Of a DNA stretch of 64,000 bases, positions 45,700-57,995 are shown piece after piece. The stretch is from Bryum argenteum (lineage: Eukaryota > Streptophyta > Bryopsida > Bryales > Bryaceae). The DNA lies in the NCBI GenBank assembly GCA_037043015.1, contig CM073321.1:11850001-11914000 (forward strand). Direction: 5' to 3'. The notes below the pieces were generated by a model. The model saw nothing but the letters and a program-made list of their open reading frames with translations. It ran no database searches and had not been told where the DNA came from. The position numbers and the translations under genes were made by a program. Each line of letters starts with the position of its first letter. Positions within the stretch are counted from its first letter, which is position 1.

Positions 45700-47514
45700 A
45701 TGCCGCCTCGACAGCAGAAAGAGAAAGAACCAGAAGTGGTTTCCCCTACTGACGACCCTGATGCCACCAGGGAATTTTTACAATGGATGAAGCAACAAAT
45801 GACAGACCTTGTTGCCAAAAATGACGCCACCAATGCCAAATTGGAAATGCTTAGTCACCAATACCAGCATTTGCAAGGCACGGATACTTCCGCTGCCATA
45901 CCTAGTCCTGGGATCGCTGCAATGCCCTCATCGTCAACATCGGTACCTCCTGTAAACCCAACGGTGGCTACATCGATGGACGCAGGAGAAAGAAATAGGC
46001 TCATTAAGTTACCCAAAATACCCTACCCGGTATTTGACGACAATGCCGACCCTGATTGGCACATTCGGCGTTTTAAGGTCATCGCCAGAACTAATGGCGT
46101 CTCTACCACTGCTGACTTACAGAATATCTTTGGTACCACGTTGCAAGGGAACCATATCAACTGGTATATCGACTTTGAAGCCGAACATGCCAATCCCACT
46201 TGGGAAGATATGGAAAGAAGTTTCTTGCAGAAGTTTCGCAAACTTAAGACGTCTTCTGAAATTCTCCGCGCCTTGGGAAATATTACTCAAGAAAAGGGAG
46301 AAACTATGGACACCTTCTACGATCAATTTAAGCAGTTGGCTGATAAGCTGAATCAGAGGCCAACAGATGACTACCTATGCGAGTGGTTCAAGAAAGGACT
46401 GTTGCCGTGGATCCAGCAAGGTATTGTCATCAGAGGGGTAAAAACCCTACCCGATGTCTTGACAGCCGCCAATGACATCAGTAGAGAGCTTGGGCTGCTT
46501 AATAAAACCCAAGCTCCCCTGTTGCCTTTACCCAGTCAAGGACAACGAAACGATGCCCGTATAACATTGACACTGTGCACGACATGCGGGAAGGCCCATA
46601 ATGGACGTTGTTGGTTCGCTTCAGGCAACAATTGCAATGAAGACACCAGGCGACCGCGACCTACCGCTGCGGCCATGTATACGGAGGAAGTCCATGTCGA
46701 CGCATTCCAACCATGCAGAAGTGATGGGTGTTGGGAATGTGGATCCATACACCATCGACGAAGCCAATGCCCTGTCCTAAAGCAACGTTGGTCGCAAACC
46801 CGTCCAATGGCGGAAACCAGTCACCACACCACGGCGCCATTCGATAACGAGAGACCCAACCCGAATAGGCGGGGGGGAGTAACGTTGACAGAAGATCATG
46901 GGACCGAGACTAATGTCTCCACCATTTCTACTGCCGCCGTCACCACGAGGTCTAAAGCCGCCACACCGGAGCATGTGATCGAACATCGCAAACCATTCCC
47001 GGAGCAACATTGGGAACGAGTACACAACATTCGACAACAAATTCAGCAAGACTTGGAGCTGCCATCAGGAACCAATCTACAACAAGTGATGGACAATATG
47101 ACTGTAAGTATCACACTAACCAGCTTGCTCAAAATTAGTCCCGAATTGCAGAAATACTTACAACAGACGGCCATACCCAATGCGTCAACAGCAATGGTGA
47201 CTGTAGACAACAACGCTACCACCATCGATCCTGATGCCGCAGTGATACACCTACGGTTAGGCTACCACAAGTTGTCAAATGTCTTAGTAGACGGAGGCTC
47301 CGGTGTCAACGTCATGAGTGAAAGCCTTCGCAGACAGCTAGGATTGCCATCACCTAAAATGGCCCAGTTTATACTAAGGATGGCAAACGATGCCCCGGTC
47401 ACAACTTTAGGGATTCTGGCCACTGTAGCCATTACCACGCATGGCATATCAACACCGGCAACCTTCGTCGTCATTGATATGCCAGATAACCAATTTCCCG
47501 ATCATACTCGGTAG
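45700..47514 (+). CDS. gag: gag and protease N-terminal part
   Basis: 604 codons from ATG 45700. Residues about 100-270 match the retrotransposon gag domain (WHIRRFKVIART, INWYIDFEAEH, FLQKFRKLKTS, ETMDTFYDQFKQLADKL). Two Cys/His motifs follow: CTTCGKAHNGRC and CWECGSIHHRRSQC, the latter a standard CX2CX4HX4C zinc knuckle. The aspartic protease starts near residue 510 with VLVDGGSGVNVMSE; the active-site triad reads DGG rather than DTG or DSG. The frame ends at 47514 in the middle of the protease, and the ILGRPWL strand is found in the pol frame, so a 1-nt change separates them. Confidence 0.85.
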   Translation: MPPRQQKEKEPEVVSPTDDPDATREFLQWMKQQMTDLVAKNDATNAKLEMLSHQYQHLQGTDTSAAIPSPGIAAMPSSSTSVPPVNPTVATSMDAGERNRLIKLPKIPYPVFDDNADPDWHIRRFKVIARTNGVSTTADLQNIFGTTLQGNHINWYIDFEAEHANPTWEDMERSFLQKFRKLKTSSEILRALGNITQEKGETMDTFYDQFKQLADKLNQRPTDDYLCEWFKKGLLPWIQQGIVIRGVKTLPDVLTAANDISRELGLLNKTQAPLLPLPSQGQRNDARITLTLCTTCGKAHNGRCWFASGNNCNEDTRRPRPTAAAMYTEEVHVDAFQPCRSDGCWECGSIHHRRSQCPVLKQRWSQTRPMAETSHHTTAPFDNERPNPNRRGGVTLTEDHGTETNVSTISTAAVTTRSKAATPEHVIEHRKPFPEQHWERVHNIRQQIQQDLELPSGTNLQQVMDNMTVSITLTSLLKISPELQKYLQQTAIPNASTAMVTVDNNATTIDPDAAVIHLRLGYHKLSNVLVDGGSGVNVMSESLRRQLGLPSPKMAQFILRMANDAPVTTLGILATVAITTHGISTPATFVVIDMPDNQFPDHTR

Positions 47515-49781
47515 ACCATGGTTACAAGATATGAATGTCGTGCACGACTGGGCCCAGAATCAAATTAGACTACATCATCAGGGCAGGACAATTGTGATTC
47601 CAGTGGACAGATGTGTTACCAAAGCAAAAGTTGACCAAATTCGAAATCGAGCAGGCACCGATTGGGTCAAAGGTTTAACACCGGAACAGGACGCTCTAGT
47701 CTTCCATGCTGACCCCTCGTTGATCCCAGTTGCCGAGATCCATTTGGCCAGCATTGTGCCACAGGAAGAAGCAGTAGATATACCTTCGCGTTTTACTGAA
47801 GAAATCCAAGGAGATATCACGGTGAATGCTACCCCGGCAACAAAGGCGCTCGAGGAGCAAGTCGTCACCGGATGGACTAACGGAGCCAAAGAAAAAATAG
47901 AGTTAGTCAACTTGGGCACCGAAAAAGAGCCAAAGTACGTGAAAATCAACGCTGACGCACCAGATGCCATCAAGCAGGCAGCAGTTACTCTGTTTAGAGA
48001 ATTTCGAGATATATTTGCCTGGTCCCATGAGGATCTTAAAGGTATACCACGGAATATAGCCGAGCACACCATCGATTTAAAGCCGAATGCCCAGCCAGTG
48101 CAACAACGGAGATACGGCATGAACCCAAACTACGCTGCCAAAGTCAAGACCGAGCTTGAGAAATTACTTAGTGCAAAATTTATATCTCCAGTGGATGCCG
48201 CTCCTTGGTTGTCGCCTATGGTCATCATACCAAAGAAAAATGGTGCCCTGCGAATCTGCGTTGACTTTCGAAAACTAAACGCCGCCACTAGAAAAGACCA
48301 CTATCCATTACCACATATGGAGGAAATCATTGATGAAGTTGCCGGACACGAAATGTACTCATTCCTAGATTGCTTTTCGGGGTACTACCAAGTTGCCATG
48401 GCTGAACAAGATAAAAGTAAAACCGCTTTCTCCACGGAGTGGGGGCCCTATCAGTTCGAAAGGATGCCATTCAGAGCTAAAAATGCACCAATGACATTCC
48501 AAAGGGTCATGGAATTAATATTCCGTCTTTACTTAAAAAGATTCTTTTGCATTTATCTAGACGATGGCACGGTGTATGGACAAATGAAAGACCACGTTGA
48601 CCATTTACGACAGATATTCCAAGCTTGTCGGCAGAACGGGGTGAGCGTCAATGCCGACAAATGCATGTTTCTATTCTTTGCAGGAGTCATCTTGGGATAT
48701 ATAGTGTGCAAATATGCTAAACTTCCAGACCCAGCCAAGATCCAAGACATCATGGACATGACGCCTCCCACCGATCAAAAGGGTGTCCAGAGATTGTTGG
48801 GTTTATCCCAATTTAACAGGATGTACATCAAAAAGTTGGCTCATATTACAGCACCGATCACCAAGTTGAACCATGTTGGCTACACCTACCCACGTGACTG
48901 GACACCAGAAGCTCAAGCCGCCTTAGAAAAGATTAAATAGGCTTACTCAAAAGCACCCATACTGTTGGCACCAGATTGGACAAAACCATTCCATGTCCAC
49001 ACAGATGCCTCTCAGATTGCCGTGGGGGTCATGTTAGCCCAAAATGTGGATGGCAAACATGATCAACCTGTTGCCTACGCTAGCAGATTACTTAACTAGG
49101 CAGAGAGAAATTATTCTACCACAGAAAGGGAGGCACTTGCCATGATCTATGCAGTGAAAAAGTTTAGACATTACCTACTTGGAAACAAATTTAGGTTCAT
49201 GGTAGATCATCATAGTTTGTCTTATCTTGTAAATCAACCGTTAATCACAGGGAGAGTGGCACAATGGATTATGATTCTTATGGAATATGATTTCGAAGTA
49301 GTCTACATTCCAGGCAGAAGGCACATCGTAGCAGATTATCTGTCTCGGGACACCAACACAACCGAAGAAGGCATCGATGATTCGTTCAACGAACCATACA
49401 TTCAGATGGCCTCGATACAGTCAACAGAGTCAACGATGGACACAGGAAACACGACACTAAAAACACCGGAGACAGCAGAAGCCAACGACTGGAGACACCC
49501 CATTATGAAGTATCTAACTCATGGCACCCTACCCACCGACGCAACAGGGACACAAAAAATCAAGTTTGTGCGCACTACGTTGCCTTTCACAGTCGTCCAA
49601 GGGCAGCTGTACCGCAAAGGGCTGGACTCCGAGGTGCGTTTGTGCGTACCCACGCATCAGCAAACGATGATTATCTCTCACTTACATGATGGACGAGCAG
49701 GGGGACATCAGGGGCCAGAAACGACAATCAAAAAGATATTGGCAGCCAAATATTGGTGGCCAACGTTGCACAAAGATACCT
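47441..49781 (+). pseudogene. pol: pol: protease end, reverse transcriptase, RNase H
   Basis: Continues in one frame from ILGRPWLQDMN. The RT has PKKNGALRICVDFRKLN, SFLDCFSGYYQV, TEWGPYQFERMPF and the catalytic IYLDDGTVYG (near 48551). RNase H has VHTDASQIAVGV, YSTTEREALAMIYAVKKF and VDHHSLSYLV. TAG at 48938-48940 and TAG at 49097-49099 interrupt it; both are at positions where Gln is usual in the family. The first half of the integrase zinc finger (HDGRAGGHQG, YWWPTLHKDT) is the last coding part before the nested solo LTR. Confidence 0.88.
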
Positions 49782-51076
49782 TGTCGCGCACCTCTCCTTG
49801 AGGAGTGCCCGCAACACCAAGGGCCCAAGGGGGACACCGGAGTGACGCCCGGGCCTTGGGGTGCCAAGGTGAAGGGAACCTAAGTGGGCCTAGTGTGGGA
49901 GAGGACCCCGGGCGTTGGAGACGCCTCTCACCCACGGAGACTAGGAGCCACGTCGGAATGGACATGAGATTATGGAAGCTCATGTTGCCACAATTCCGGG
50001 ATGCTAAGGAGCACCTCAGTTGGAGGTGTGAGCTAAAAGTTATGGGAGTTGGAAGATTGTGGGACTAAAGTGAGTGCTGTCCAGGGACAGTGCTGGACTG
50101 GGAAGCTGGCCCGGGACTCCCGAATCTTCAGAGGGGCATAACTCCCTCAATACTTGTCGGAATGAGGCAAGTAAGGTGTCTATCGGCATCTGCTTGACGA
50201 GTAGATGTCGATAGAGTGGTCGCTCGTCGCGTTTGGATGCGGGACGAGGTAGATACGAGCCCTGGAAGGTTCGGGAAGTCTCCCGGGGCCTTCCAGCGGC
50301 TAAGGCATTGGGAGATTGGGTGGTCTTCCAAAACTAAGAGGTGTGAGGGTCCAGCCCTTCACCTAGGACCAGGGGGCTGCCGAATCCCACAGAGTATACT
50401 ATGGGGAGGGCTGGTCTCCTCCCCACTCCCATGGTGCCTTGGTGGTGACCAAGGTGGGAGTCCCGAGTGGTGTGGCTAGTGTTGGGGCCTCACCATGGGG
50501 ACTCCCAAGCCAAGGTGAGTCCCAATGGGTGGAGCTAGTGTTGGGGCTCCACCATGGGGACTCAAAGTGCAAAATGAGGCACGGTGGGTGGAGCTAGTGT
50601 TGGGGCTTCACCACGGTGGCTCATAAGGACAAGGTGAGTCCCGGTGGGGGAGCTAGTGTTGGGGCTTCACCACGGGGACTCATATAGGCAAAATGAGGAC
50701 CATGAGTGCTACCGATGTGGGGTGGTGTCTCACCGCCGGCGTTGTGATTACTTGGTGGCCTTGGGGTCACCATGGTGGTCATGGGCGGTGGTGAGGAGAC
50801 ACCACCAAGTGCGGTTAGGCCGCGTGGTATGGGAGTGCCACCAAGTTGGGCCTTGGACATAAGTGGAAGTCCGCACCTAACCATTGGCTACCTACGAAGG
50901 GGTGGAGTCCCGGTTGCATGAGTAGGAGGGATTGATAACCAAGCGGTGAGCTTGGTGGTTGGTATGGAGAGCTAACTTTGTGCATGTGGGGGATGTGCAG
51001 AGTTAGCGCTCGTGACACTTGCTAGAGTTGGGAAAAAGTTGGTGTAAGCTAAGGTGAGCTAGCAAGGGTTGCGACA
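49782..51076 (+). mobile_element. Solo LTR nested in the integrase, 1295 bp
   Basis: Begins TGTCGCGCACC and ends GGGTTGCGACA, with TGTCGC/GCGACA inverted tips and a 5-bp duplication TACCT at 49777-49781 and 51077-51081. No internal retrotransposon sequence or second LTR, so it is the product of LTR-LTR recombination. Within it, 50470-50700 has four copies of a 59-60 bp unit containing GAGCTAGTGTTGGGGC and CACCA.GGGGACTCA. Open frames inside it are not genes. Confidence 0.85.
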
Positions 51077-52260
51077 TACCTTTGCCTACATCAAGAACTG
51101 TCACGCCTGTCAAACAGCAGCCACTAACTTCCAATACCAAGGAAGGGTGCCACTGAAACCCATACTCCCACTAGGACCATTCCAAAGGTGGGGGTTAGAC
51201 TTCGTTGGCCCCATTCGATCGTTGACTAAACAAGGATACAAATATATACTAGTTGCCACCGATTACACAACAAAGTGGGTAGAGGCCAAACCATTACGAA
51301 ATAATACTGCTGTCGTAACAGCAACATTCATATATGAGAATATCATTACGCGATTTGGTTGCCCCCTGGAGATCGTTTCGGACCAGGGAACGCATTTTGT
51401 CAACGCTGTCATCGAAGAGCTGATGGAAAAACATCTAATCAAACAAAGGACAAGCACGGTGTATTACCCCCAGGGGAACGGCCAAGCTGAGTCCACGAAC
51501 AAAACAATCATCACCATGCTACGCAAATTTACTCAGGCCATCTTTGGCGACTGGGATGATTGCTTACCAGCAGCATTGTGGGCATACCGTGTTGCCACGA
51601 AGTCGGCCACTCAAGCAAGCCCCTTCGAGCTAGTCTATGGCACGCAGCCACTATTGCCAACGGAGTACCTAGTGCCGACATTCAATTCGCTCCACCCCAA
51701 GGACTTTGCACCACATCGTGTATTGGCCGCCCGGATGGAGGATCTGCACAAATTGGAAGAACTCCGAAACGATGCCCACCAAAACATCCTACACAAACAC
51801 ACACTCAGTGCAAAATACTTTCAAGGCTCACAACCCCCTCGTGTGTTTCACAAAGGTGACCAAATTCTCTGGTGTCTACGAGATCCAAGGTTGCGCAAAT
51901 CCAAATTCGAATCAGTATGGCACGGACCATACCGAATACAGTTAGTGTTACCAAATAACACAGTGCTGCTTGTCAACGAAGACAACTATGATGCACAGGC
52001 AACCATTGTCAACGCAGCCAAACTCAAACATTATCACAGTCAGCACCATCAGGTAACGCCTACACTAAGTCTGGGGCAACTGCACACCAATCTAGCCACC
52101 GAAGCACAACAGTTGGCAACAGAGGACACCCAAACACACACCTCGGCCACAGACAACAAAGGCAGGAATGCCTTAGGCACCGAAAGTCGACAATGGGCCA
52201 CGAAGGGTCAACAAACAGAGAAGACAACCGAAGGCAACAAAGGAGGGGGGCATGTACCCA
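51077..52260 (+). pseudogene. pol: integrase core and C-terminus
   Basis: Rejoins the frame left at 49781 once the solo LTR and one TACCT copy are discounted. Zinc-finger Cys pair CHACQ, then core acidic residues in [18 protein letters not shown] (51378) and GQAESTNKT (51485). The C-terminal GPY motif is in [11 protein letters not shown]. The same frame stays open to 53267, but after about 52060 it is low complexity (repeated Thr/Gln, then His/Asp) and not conserved integrase. Confidence 0.85.
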
Positions 52261-52828
52261 TGGTGGCACACATTAACCACATCCATGTCATCCATGATGC
52301 CCCATATGATGTAGGGTACAGCCATCAAAGCCAACATGGATACCCGAAGGATGGGGCCATCATAACAAACCATGACACCGCCATTGATGCCCCCATGATT
52401 GACAATCGGCCGCCAAAAGTAGTAGGCATTCAAAGGCCTATTCAAGCCGCCAAACCCACTCCCACACAATCATTCCCATCAGGTACTTCTCAGCCGCCAA
52501 CGACAGCCATCATTTCGGGCACTGGTGGCTACATAAGGGGAGGCACTAGCAGTCAGTGCCTCACTTTTTGCACATTGCCGACTTTTTCTCACCCTCGTTG
52601 CTCTCGATTCTCACCTTCTGTTTCAAACGTCCCCCGCACTCAGTCGACGTTGTTGTCCCTTGGACAGCTCCTCGCCATTGCATTGTTGACACACTGGAGC
52701 CCCTTGTCTACACTTCTTCTCTCATTCCGCCCCCATAGCCAGCCAACAGTGCCCTTTCTCCTCGTTCTTAGACAGCTTGTTTCCCTCGCACCGTTGCCAT
52801 TCCGGAGTCCTCGCCCCTGTGCGGTGAC

Positions 52829-55031
52829 AATGGCACAACGCCGACCTCCTCTGTTGCCTCCGTTTCATGTCCCAAAAAACCTAACAGATTGGATTTCGCG
52901 CATTGACAACGTGTGGCAGCAGAGACGGGCATACACCGCTACCGCAATGATATGCACCATTGGCATTTGGATATTGGGCGTTGTAGGCAATTCATCGACA
53001 GCATGGGGAAGCACACAGACGCCAATGCGTTCCCCACAGGCACCGTGGACGGCATCGAGGTGCAGTTTTCACCTTACTACTTGTTTCAGCAGTATGGGTG
53101 GGATGGAACAGGCCTTACGCGGTGGACGGAGGACTGTGGCTATGCAAAGCCGGACATACAGGCCAGGTTTCCGAACGTGCACTTCGATTCGGAGAAAGGA
53201 TACGATGTGCGGCAGATCGGTGCCAAACTCCTGGAGCCGTGGTATGTTAGGCTCCATGGAATTTTGAGTCAGGTGTTTTTTAGGCTCAACTGCAACATGG
53301 TGTCAGCGCAGACTTTGGAGCTCTTGCTACTCACGGAGGCCGGCGCAAAAATCAATTGGGGAATGCTGGTGGACCAGAACTTGCGCCTTGAATTGAAAAA
53401 TTACCAAAAAAGGCCAGGTTATGTTAGCCCCATCGGCCCCTTCCTCTCAGCTTTCATTTTGCGAACGCTGGCCTATCACCGGGAGTACCAGTCGGTGCCA
53501 CCATTGATGACCTTCGCTGACATCCAGCAAAATGCACCTGCACTAACATAGGTGATTGCACGAACGGCTACAGTGGTGACGTCCAACAAACGCCCCCGGA
53601 TTCAGTTTGAGGCACAGACACCGGAGAGACATCTCAGATGTCACCAAGGGAACAGGTGCAAGCCCAGGCCGATGCCCTAAATTTGTGTGTGCAGGCACTT
53701 CTCACACAATTCGACGCCGCCAAAGCTGAGATAGGAGCATTGGACACCCGAGTAAGGGAATTGGAGGTGGACAACGCTCGAAAGCTAAGAGCTGCCAACT
53801 CGGAGATACGCAAAAAGGAGGAGAAGCTGGTACAAGTGCAGCGTGACCTACAGCAGGCCACCGAGGAGAAGCAAATATCGGCCAACAGGGTAAGTGCCTT
53901 AGAGCTGGATCTACACACCGCTAACAACCGAATCCACACATTGCAGCAAGAGAGGGATCATGCACATGAACATGTCAAGGCATTGGAAGCGGTCGAGCAG
54001 CCCTTCGTGAGCAATACCGAGACATCTCACGAGGCACATCAACGTTGTCAGCGAATGTACTGCGGATGTCATGCGAAAGTGAGTTGCAGAATAACATTGA
54101 AAATTTTGAGGCCAACAAAAGACTTTGGGTGAACAATGCTGCCAATGCTATTGCCTCCAACATGTTCGAAACCATGTGCAAATATCCCGCGGAGCAAAGA
54201 ATTGCCGTGAGGATTTCATCACTCGATTAATGTCGATCAAGTCTTTGTCATGGACTTAGGGCTGGATGAGCCGGACTATGATGGCTCGTATGACAATGCC
54301 ACCAGCCTTGAAGTTGTCGACACGGCTACAACTGGCGACATGGCCGAGGAGGCAAGCTACCCCCCCATGGTGCCAGACCCGGAGGTGCCTGCACCGGAAG
54401 TCCCAACTGCTCCCATCGACACCATTGTGCACGACGAGCGGTTTCAGGTGGTGCCAGTGGAGCAGCAGGAAGAGCAAGTGCATATACCTGACCACTTCAC
54501 CGACACCGATGAAATTCCACTGCCATTACCAGGAACACAGCCCACCAATGACAAATAAGGCCTAGCCAATCGCCTCGCCAAAAAACCTCGCGCCAAAAAT
54601 CCACACACACACCGGTAAATACACAACCCAAATCATTTGCTGAACATAGGAAGCATCTGATCGGATTATCAGACGATGCCGCGTGGGCTGTTACCACAGG
54701 GGACACCAGTGAAGACGAGGAGGAGATCAGCGACGCACAAGAAGAAGTCTGCAAATACTTCTTCGAAAACCCAGACTTAGCCCGTAAGTTTTCAGATCCC
54801 GAAGCCAACGATGTCAACTGCCCGGGATGCAATAAAATGTTGGAGAAAAGTGTGCATGACATTTACACTCACGCTGTCAGTGTCCGTGACAAAAATTTGT
54901 TGCATCGGGGCATCACTGCTGCCATCAAAGACATCTATGGCGGGAACGAGCCCCCGCGCCGCGGACAACAGGTACCCCGCGAGGTCACTCGCCCTAACCG
55001 TCGCCCTGCTGCACGAACATCACAACGTTGA
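52829..55031 (+). pseudogene. Extra 3' open reading frames of the retrotransposon, broken
   Basis: Several frames follow pol on the same strand. 52829-53551 (one frame change near 52920) encodes a Trp/Tyr-rich segment with [17 protein letters not shown] and LLTEAGAKINWGMLVDQN, resembling the uncharacterised plant transposon protein domain found in other gypsy elements (weak). 53638-54132 is a coiled coil (LVQVQRDLQQATEEKQ). 54250-54558 is acidic and Pro/Val-rich. 54600-55031 has a possible zinc site VNCPGCNKML and ends in basic residues just before the 3' LTR. Stops or frameshifts separate them; they may have been one protein. Confidence 0.55.
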
Positions 55032-55058
55032 CCAATCCGAGGACGGATTGCGCTCTCA

Positions 55059-55072
55059 CAGGGGAGGCAAAA
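55059..55072 (+). promoter_or_regulatory. Polypurine tract
   Basis: AGGGGAGGCAAAA immediately upstream of the 3' LTR, nearly all purine, in the expected place for plus-strand priming. Confidence 0.75.
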
Positions 55073-55868
55073 TGTCACCGAAGTCAACGATGCCAACAGA
55101 CGCGTTGCGGCCAAGTCGGGAGGATAGGAGCACCAAACGGCACCAAAGAATTTCCGGTCTCCAACGACTACTTAAGGCCGTAGTTAGCACAGATTAGACA
55201 CTGTTCTCTCAAAGATAGGCATTGTGATTGAGGATAGGGATTGAATGTGATTGTACTTTATTTCCTAAAATCAATACAAAGGCCATGGCCGCCTTTTTCC
55301 TTACTTTCTATGTACGTGTAACTACTTCTTCTCAGAATCGCTCTCGTTTCTTGAACAGTTACTTCCAAAGTTGCGGCGACGTTGGCACCGAGTTGTTGTG
55401 CGAACGCGAAAGTGCCATTGTGTGTGTGTGTGAGGCTCTCCTCCTCTCTCTCTCTCGATGCCAAGGTGCCACCAACGTAAGACAACACGGGTGGCACGAG
55501 CCGATCTTGGAAGACCGCGCTCAACCTATCTCTCGAACTACCCTCGGCCTTGACGATAATAACCCTCGGTATCCGAATGACAACTTAGAAAACACACTAA
55601 CCGGCACCAGAGTCCCGCCCCTTTTTCAAATCTACCTTGATCACCCGTGACGCTAACGCTCGATTCTGTCTTAGACTCCCGATATACCACAGTAGTAGCC
55701 ATCTTAGCCTTAGTTGTCATCAGTTGGCGGCCCGAAGTGTTCTTTAACACTCACCGGATTTCTGTGCCTATTTACTCCCCCACAAAAGAACTCCGCGTTG
55801 CCTCAAAATATGAATAGTGGTCGACTTAGGTAGTCTCGTAAAGCACTTCCACACCTGCCCGGCTAACA
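55073..55868 (+). repeat. 3' LTR
   Basis: 796 bp, same ends as the 5' LTR and co-linear with it; followed by the right CTCCG duplication. Confidence 0.92.
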
Positions 55869-55873
55869 CTCCG

Positions 55874-56735
55874 TATAAAAACCATCGAATCTATTGAAGA
55901 GTTGAGCTGACAAGGTCCTGAGGAAGATAGACTTCTGAGTTCCCGGTTCCTTCATGAACAAAGATCGGCTCCCACCAGATTTCATGGGAATCATGTTACA
56001 ATCCTCTTGACCAAGAATTCGTAGGGGCCTTATAGAGTTTATAGGACCAAAGAGAAAATCACAAACGGCTTCTGTGGTTGATGTCATCATCGAACTCCTA
56101 ACCGTGATGGTAGCGAACGATGCGAGCCGAGAGAGGAAGTCCTTACAGTTGGGCCTCACTCATACAAGCTTCTTCCCCACCTCGGTGGGCAACGTGGCCA
56201 AGTGAACACAGAAGTCATAGTTTCTGTATCCTTTAGCTTCCCAAAATTGGGTACAATTGCAGAGGATACCATTGAGGTCAAGAACAACATTTAACCAAGT
56301 AACGGGGGATTTCCTTGGAACCCGACCTATGCCTTCTCTAGAAATTAGATCATTGACCAATGCGTCGTTGACCTGAAATGAAAACAGCGCACTAAGACAA
56401 AATTACTGGGGAGTTTTCGTCATTGGTGCGATGAATTCAATGTCAGAATCATGTAATACATCACAACGAGGCCATGGGTGAGAGCAGAGTGTGTGGAATT
56501 GAATAAACCTGATTATCAGAATTGCTCTCCTCTATATCAACTTGGACACCCATTGACCCGAGTGACTGCTGAGAGCAATCTATCTCATCACGGACTGCAA
56601 CAACATTCTTTGTATGTGAGACATCATGCATTTTGAGTGTGTCCTCCACCGGTGGAACCCGCTCATGGCGATATTATTCAAACGCGACATCATCCATGAC
56701 AAGAACATCGACTGCTTTATCATCCAAATAAACAT
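55874..56735 (-). pseudogene. FCP1-like protein, right copy, 5' part
   Basis: Mirror of 40893-41760. Contains NVVLDLNGILCN, WVRPN and CKDFLSRLASF, and an extra in-frame TAA near 56674 where the left copy has Cys. It is cut at FYTE by the retrotransposon. Confidence 0.75.
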
Positions 56736-56828
56736 CTGGCATCGCAATACAAATTCATGGAATCAGGAAATAATACGATGGAGGAAATAGAATATGGGAG
56801 CCAACAAGAAGCAGATAGGATAAAGGGC

Positions 56829-56857
56829 GACAGTTTAGCTCGAGTCGAGCTAAACTG
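56829..56857. repeat. Palindrome A5, single copy
   Basis: A perfect 27-bp palindrome with central G, in the gap that mirrors 40770-40798, where the left copy is degenerate. Confidence 0.9.
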
Positions 56858-57781
56858 CAAAATAGTAAAGGCCTGTATCAATTACAAAAAAATGTCTGAG
56901 TTTGATACAAAATTTCACATGTATATGTGTTTTCCGGCATTTACCGCTTAAATACTACAAATTTTGGATCGGAAGGCACGGTAGTTGGAGGCGGCAAGGA
57001 CGTGAGTAGTTGCAGAGAAGTGGGATCAGCATGTGTAGAAGTAGTGATTGCCATTGTCTGCACCGAAGTTAATGCGTTGCCGGCAGTAAAATTCTGCATC
57101 ATCTCCATCATCCTGTCAAAGCAATCCTGGTCCCTCTTATCATGTTCCTGCTGCGCAATTTGCTGTTGCGCAAGGAGCTCTTCCAACTTCCTCTGGTGTG
57201 CCGTCTCCTCCTCAAACTTGCGTTGTAGTGCTGCAAAAACGTTACTCTCCTCAGCCTTGAACCTACTTGAGGGAGAGTCCTACGACAGGGGATTACGTTT
57301 CCGTTTTGCACTCCCCCTGCCGCCTCCTCGCCCAGGAGCGGTATGCGACTCCTGCGGTGTCGGAGGGGTCGTGTCCAACTCCATGTCTTGCTCTTCGACT
57401 GGAGTGGAGTCATCTCCTCCGGAACCAAGACTATAAGTGCTGCCTTCACCTTGAAGTGGTTTCCCGCTTGACTTAGAACCCTCTTGGTCGGGGACGTCCT
57501 CTTCCAGGACCTCGTCATTAAGAGACAAAACAGCTTTGCGCTTGCCCTTCGAAAGCATGCCTCCGACCTCCGGAAACTCCCGTTTGTCGACAAAATATTT
57601 ATTTACGGAGAAGTCAGTGGGATCAAGTGTAAGGCCTTCCTCGTACGCTTGGTCGATGTCCTCCCTGTCTTCGGCGTCGAAATTGGAGTAGGCATCGAGG
57701 GACAACATCTACAAAAAACAAAGCAACTTAGACAGCGGACTTGGTCTGAAGCTCGGGCGGTCGAATTTGCAGAAAAAGCAT

Positions 57782-57995
57782 TTCAGTTTAGCTCGAGTCG
57801 AGCTAAACTATATCGACAGTTGAGCTCGAATCGAGCTGAACTATAGGGCATCCTATGGGCACAAACTGAGTGTGACAGTTTAGCTCGAGTCCAGCTAAAC
57901 TGTATAGACAGTTTAGCTCGACTCGAGCTAAACTGTAGGGCATCCTATGGGCACAAACTGAGTGTGACAGTTTAGCTCGAGTCGAGCTAAACTGT
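57782..57995. repeat. Palindrome group A6 (intron 3)
   Basis: Five copies in intron 3 of the right copy (57709-58006). A 60-bp segment with TAGGGCATCCTATGGGCACAAACTGAGTGTGA is repeated between them at about 57842 and 57937. Confidence 0.85.

Larger units (their letters stand above)
44829..55868 (+). mobile_element. Ty3/gypsy LTR retrotransposon, 11.04 kb
   Basis: LTRs 44829-45628 and 55073-55868 begin TG and end CA; 5-bp duplication CTCCG at 44824-44828 and 55869-55873. The mirrored left arm (41758-41772) gives the empty site, with CTC-TGT in place of the duplicated word, confirming the borders. Domain order gag, protease, RT, RNase H, integrase identifies gypsy. A GPY motif follows the integrase and no chromodomain is seen; with the extra frames 3' of pol this suggests a Tat/Athila-like lineage. 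Stops, frameshifts and a nested solo LTR make it inactive. Confidence 0.92.

Noticed and set aside
47441-47514. Programmed frameshift between gag and pol
   Set aside because: The overlap lies inside the protease, between two of its conserved strands, where a disabling 1-nt indel is more likely than a regulated shift.
49686-50884. Open frames inside the solo LTR
   Set aside because: They overlap on both strands, lack domains and lie in a sequence defined by TG..CA ends and target duplications.
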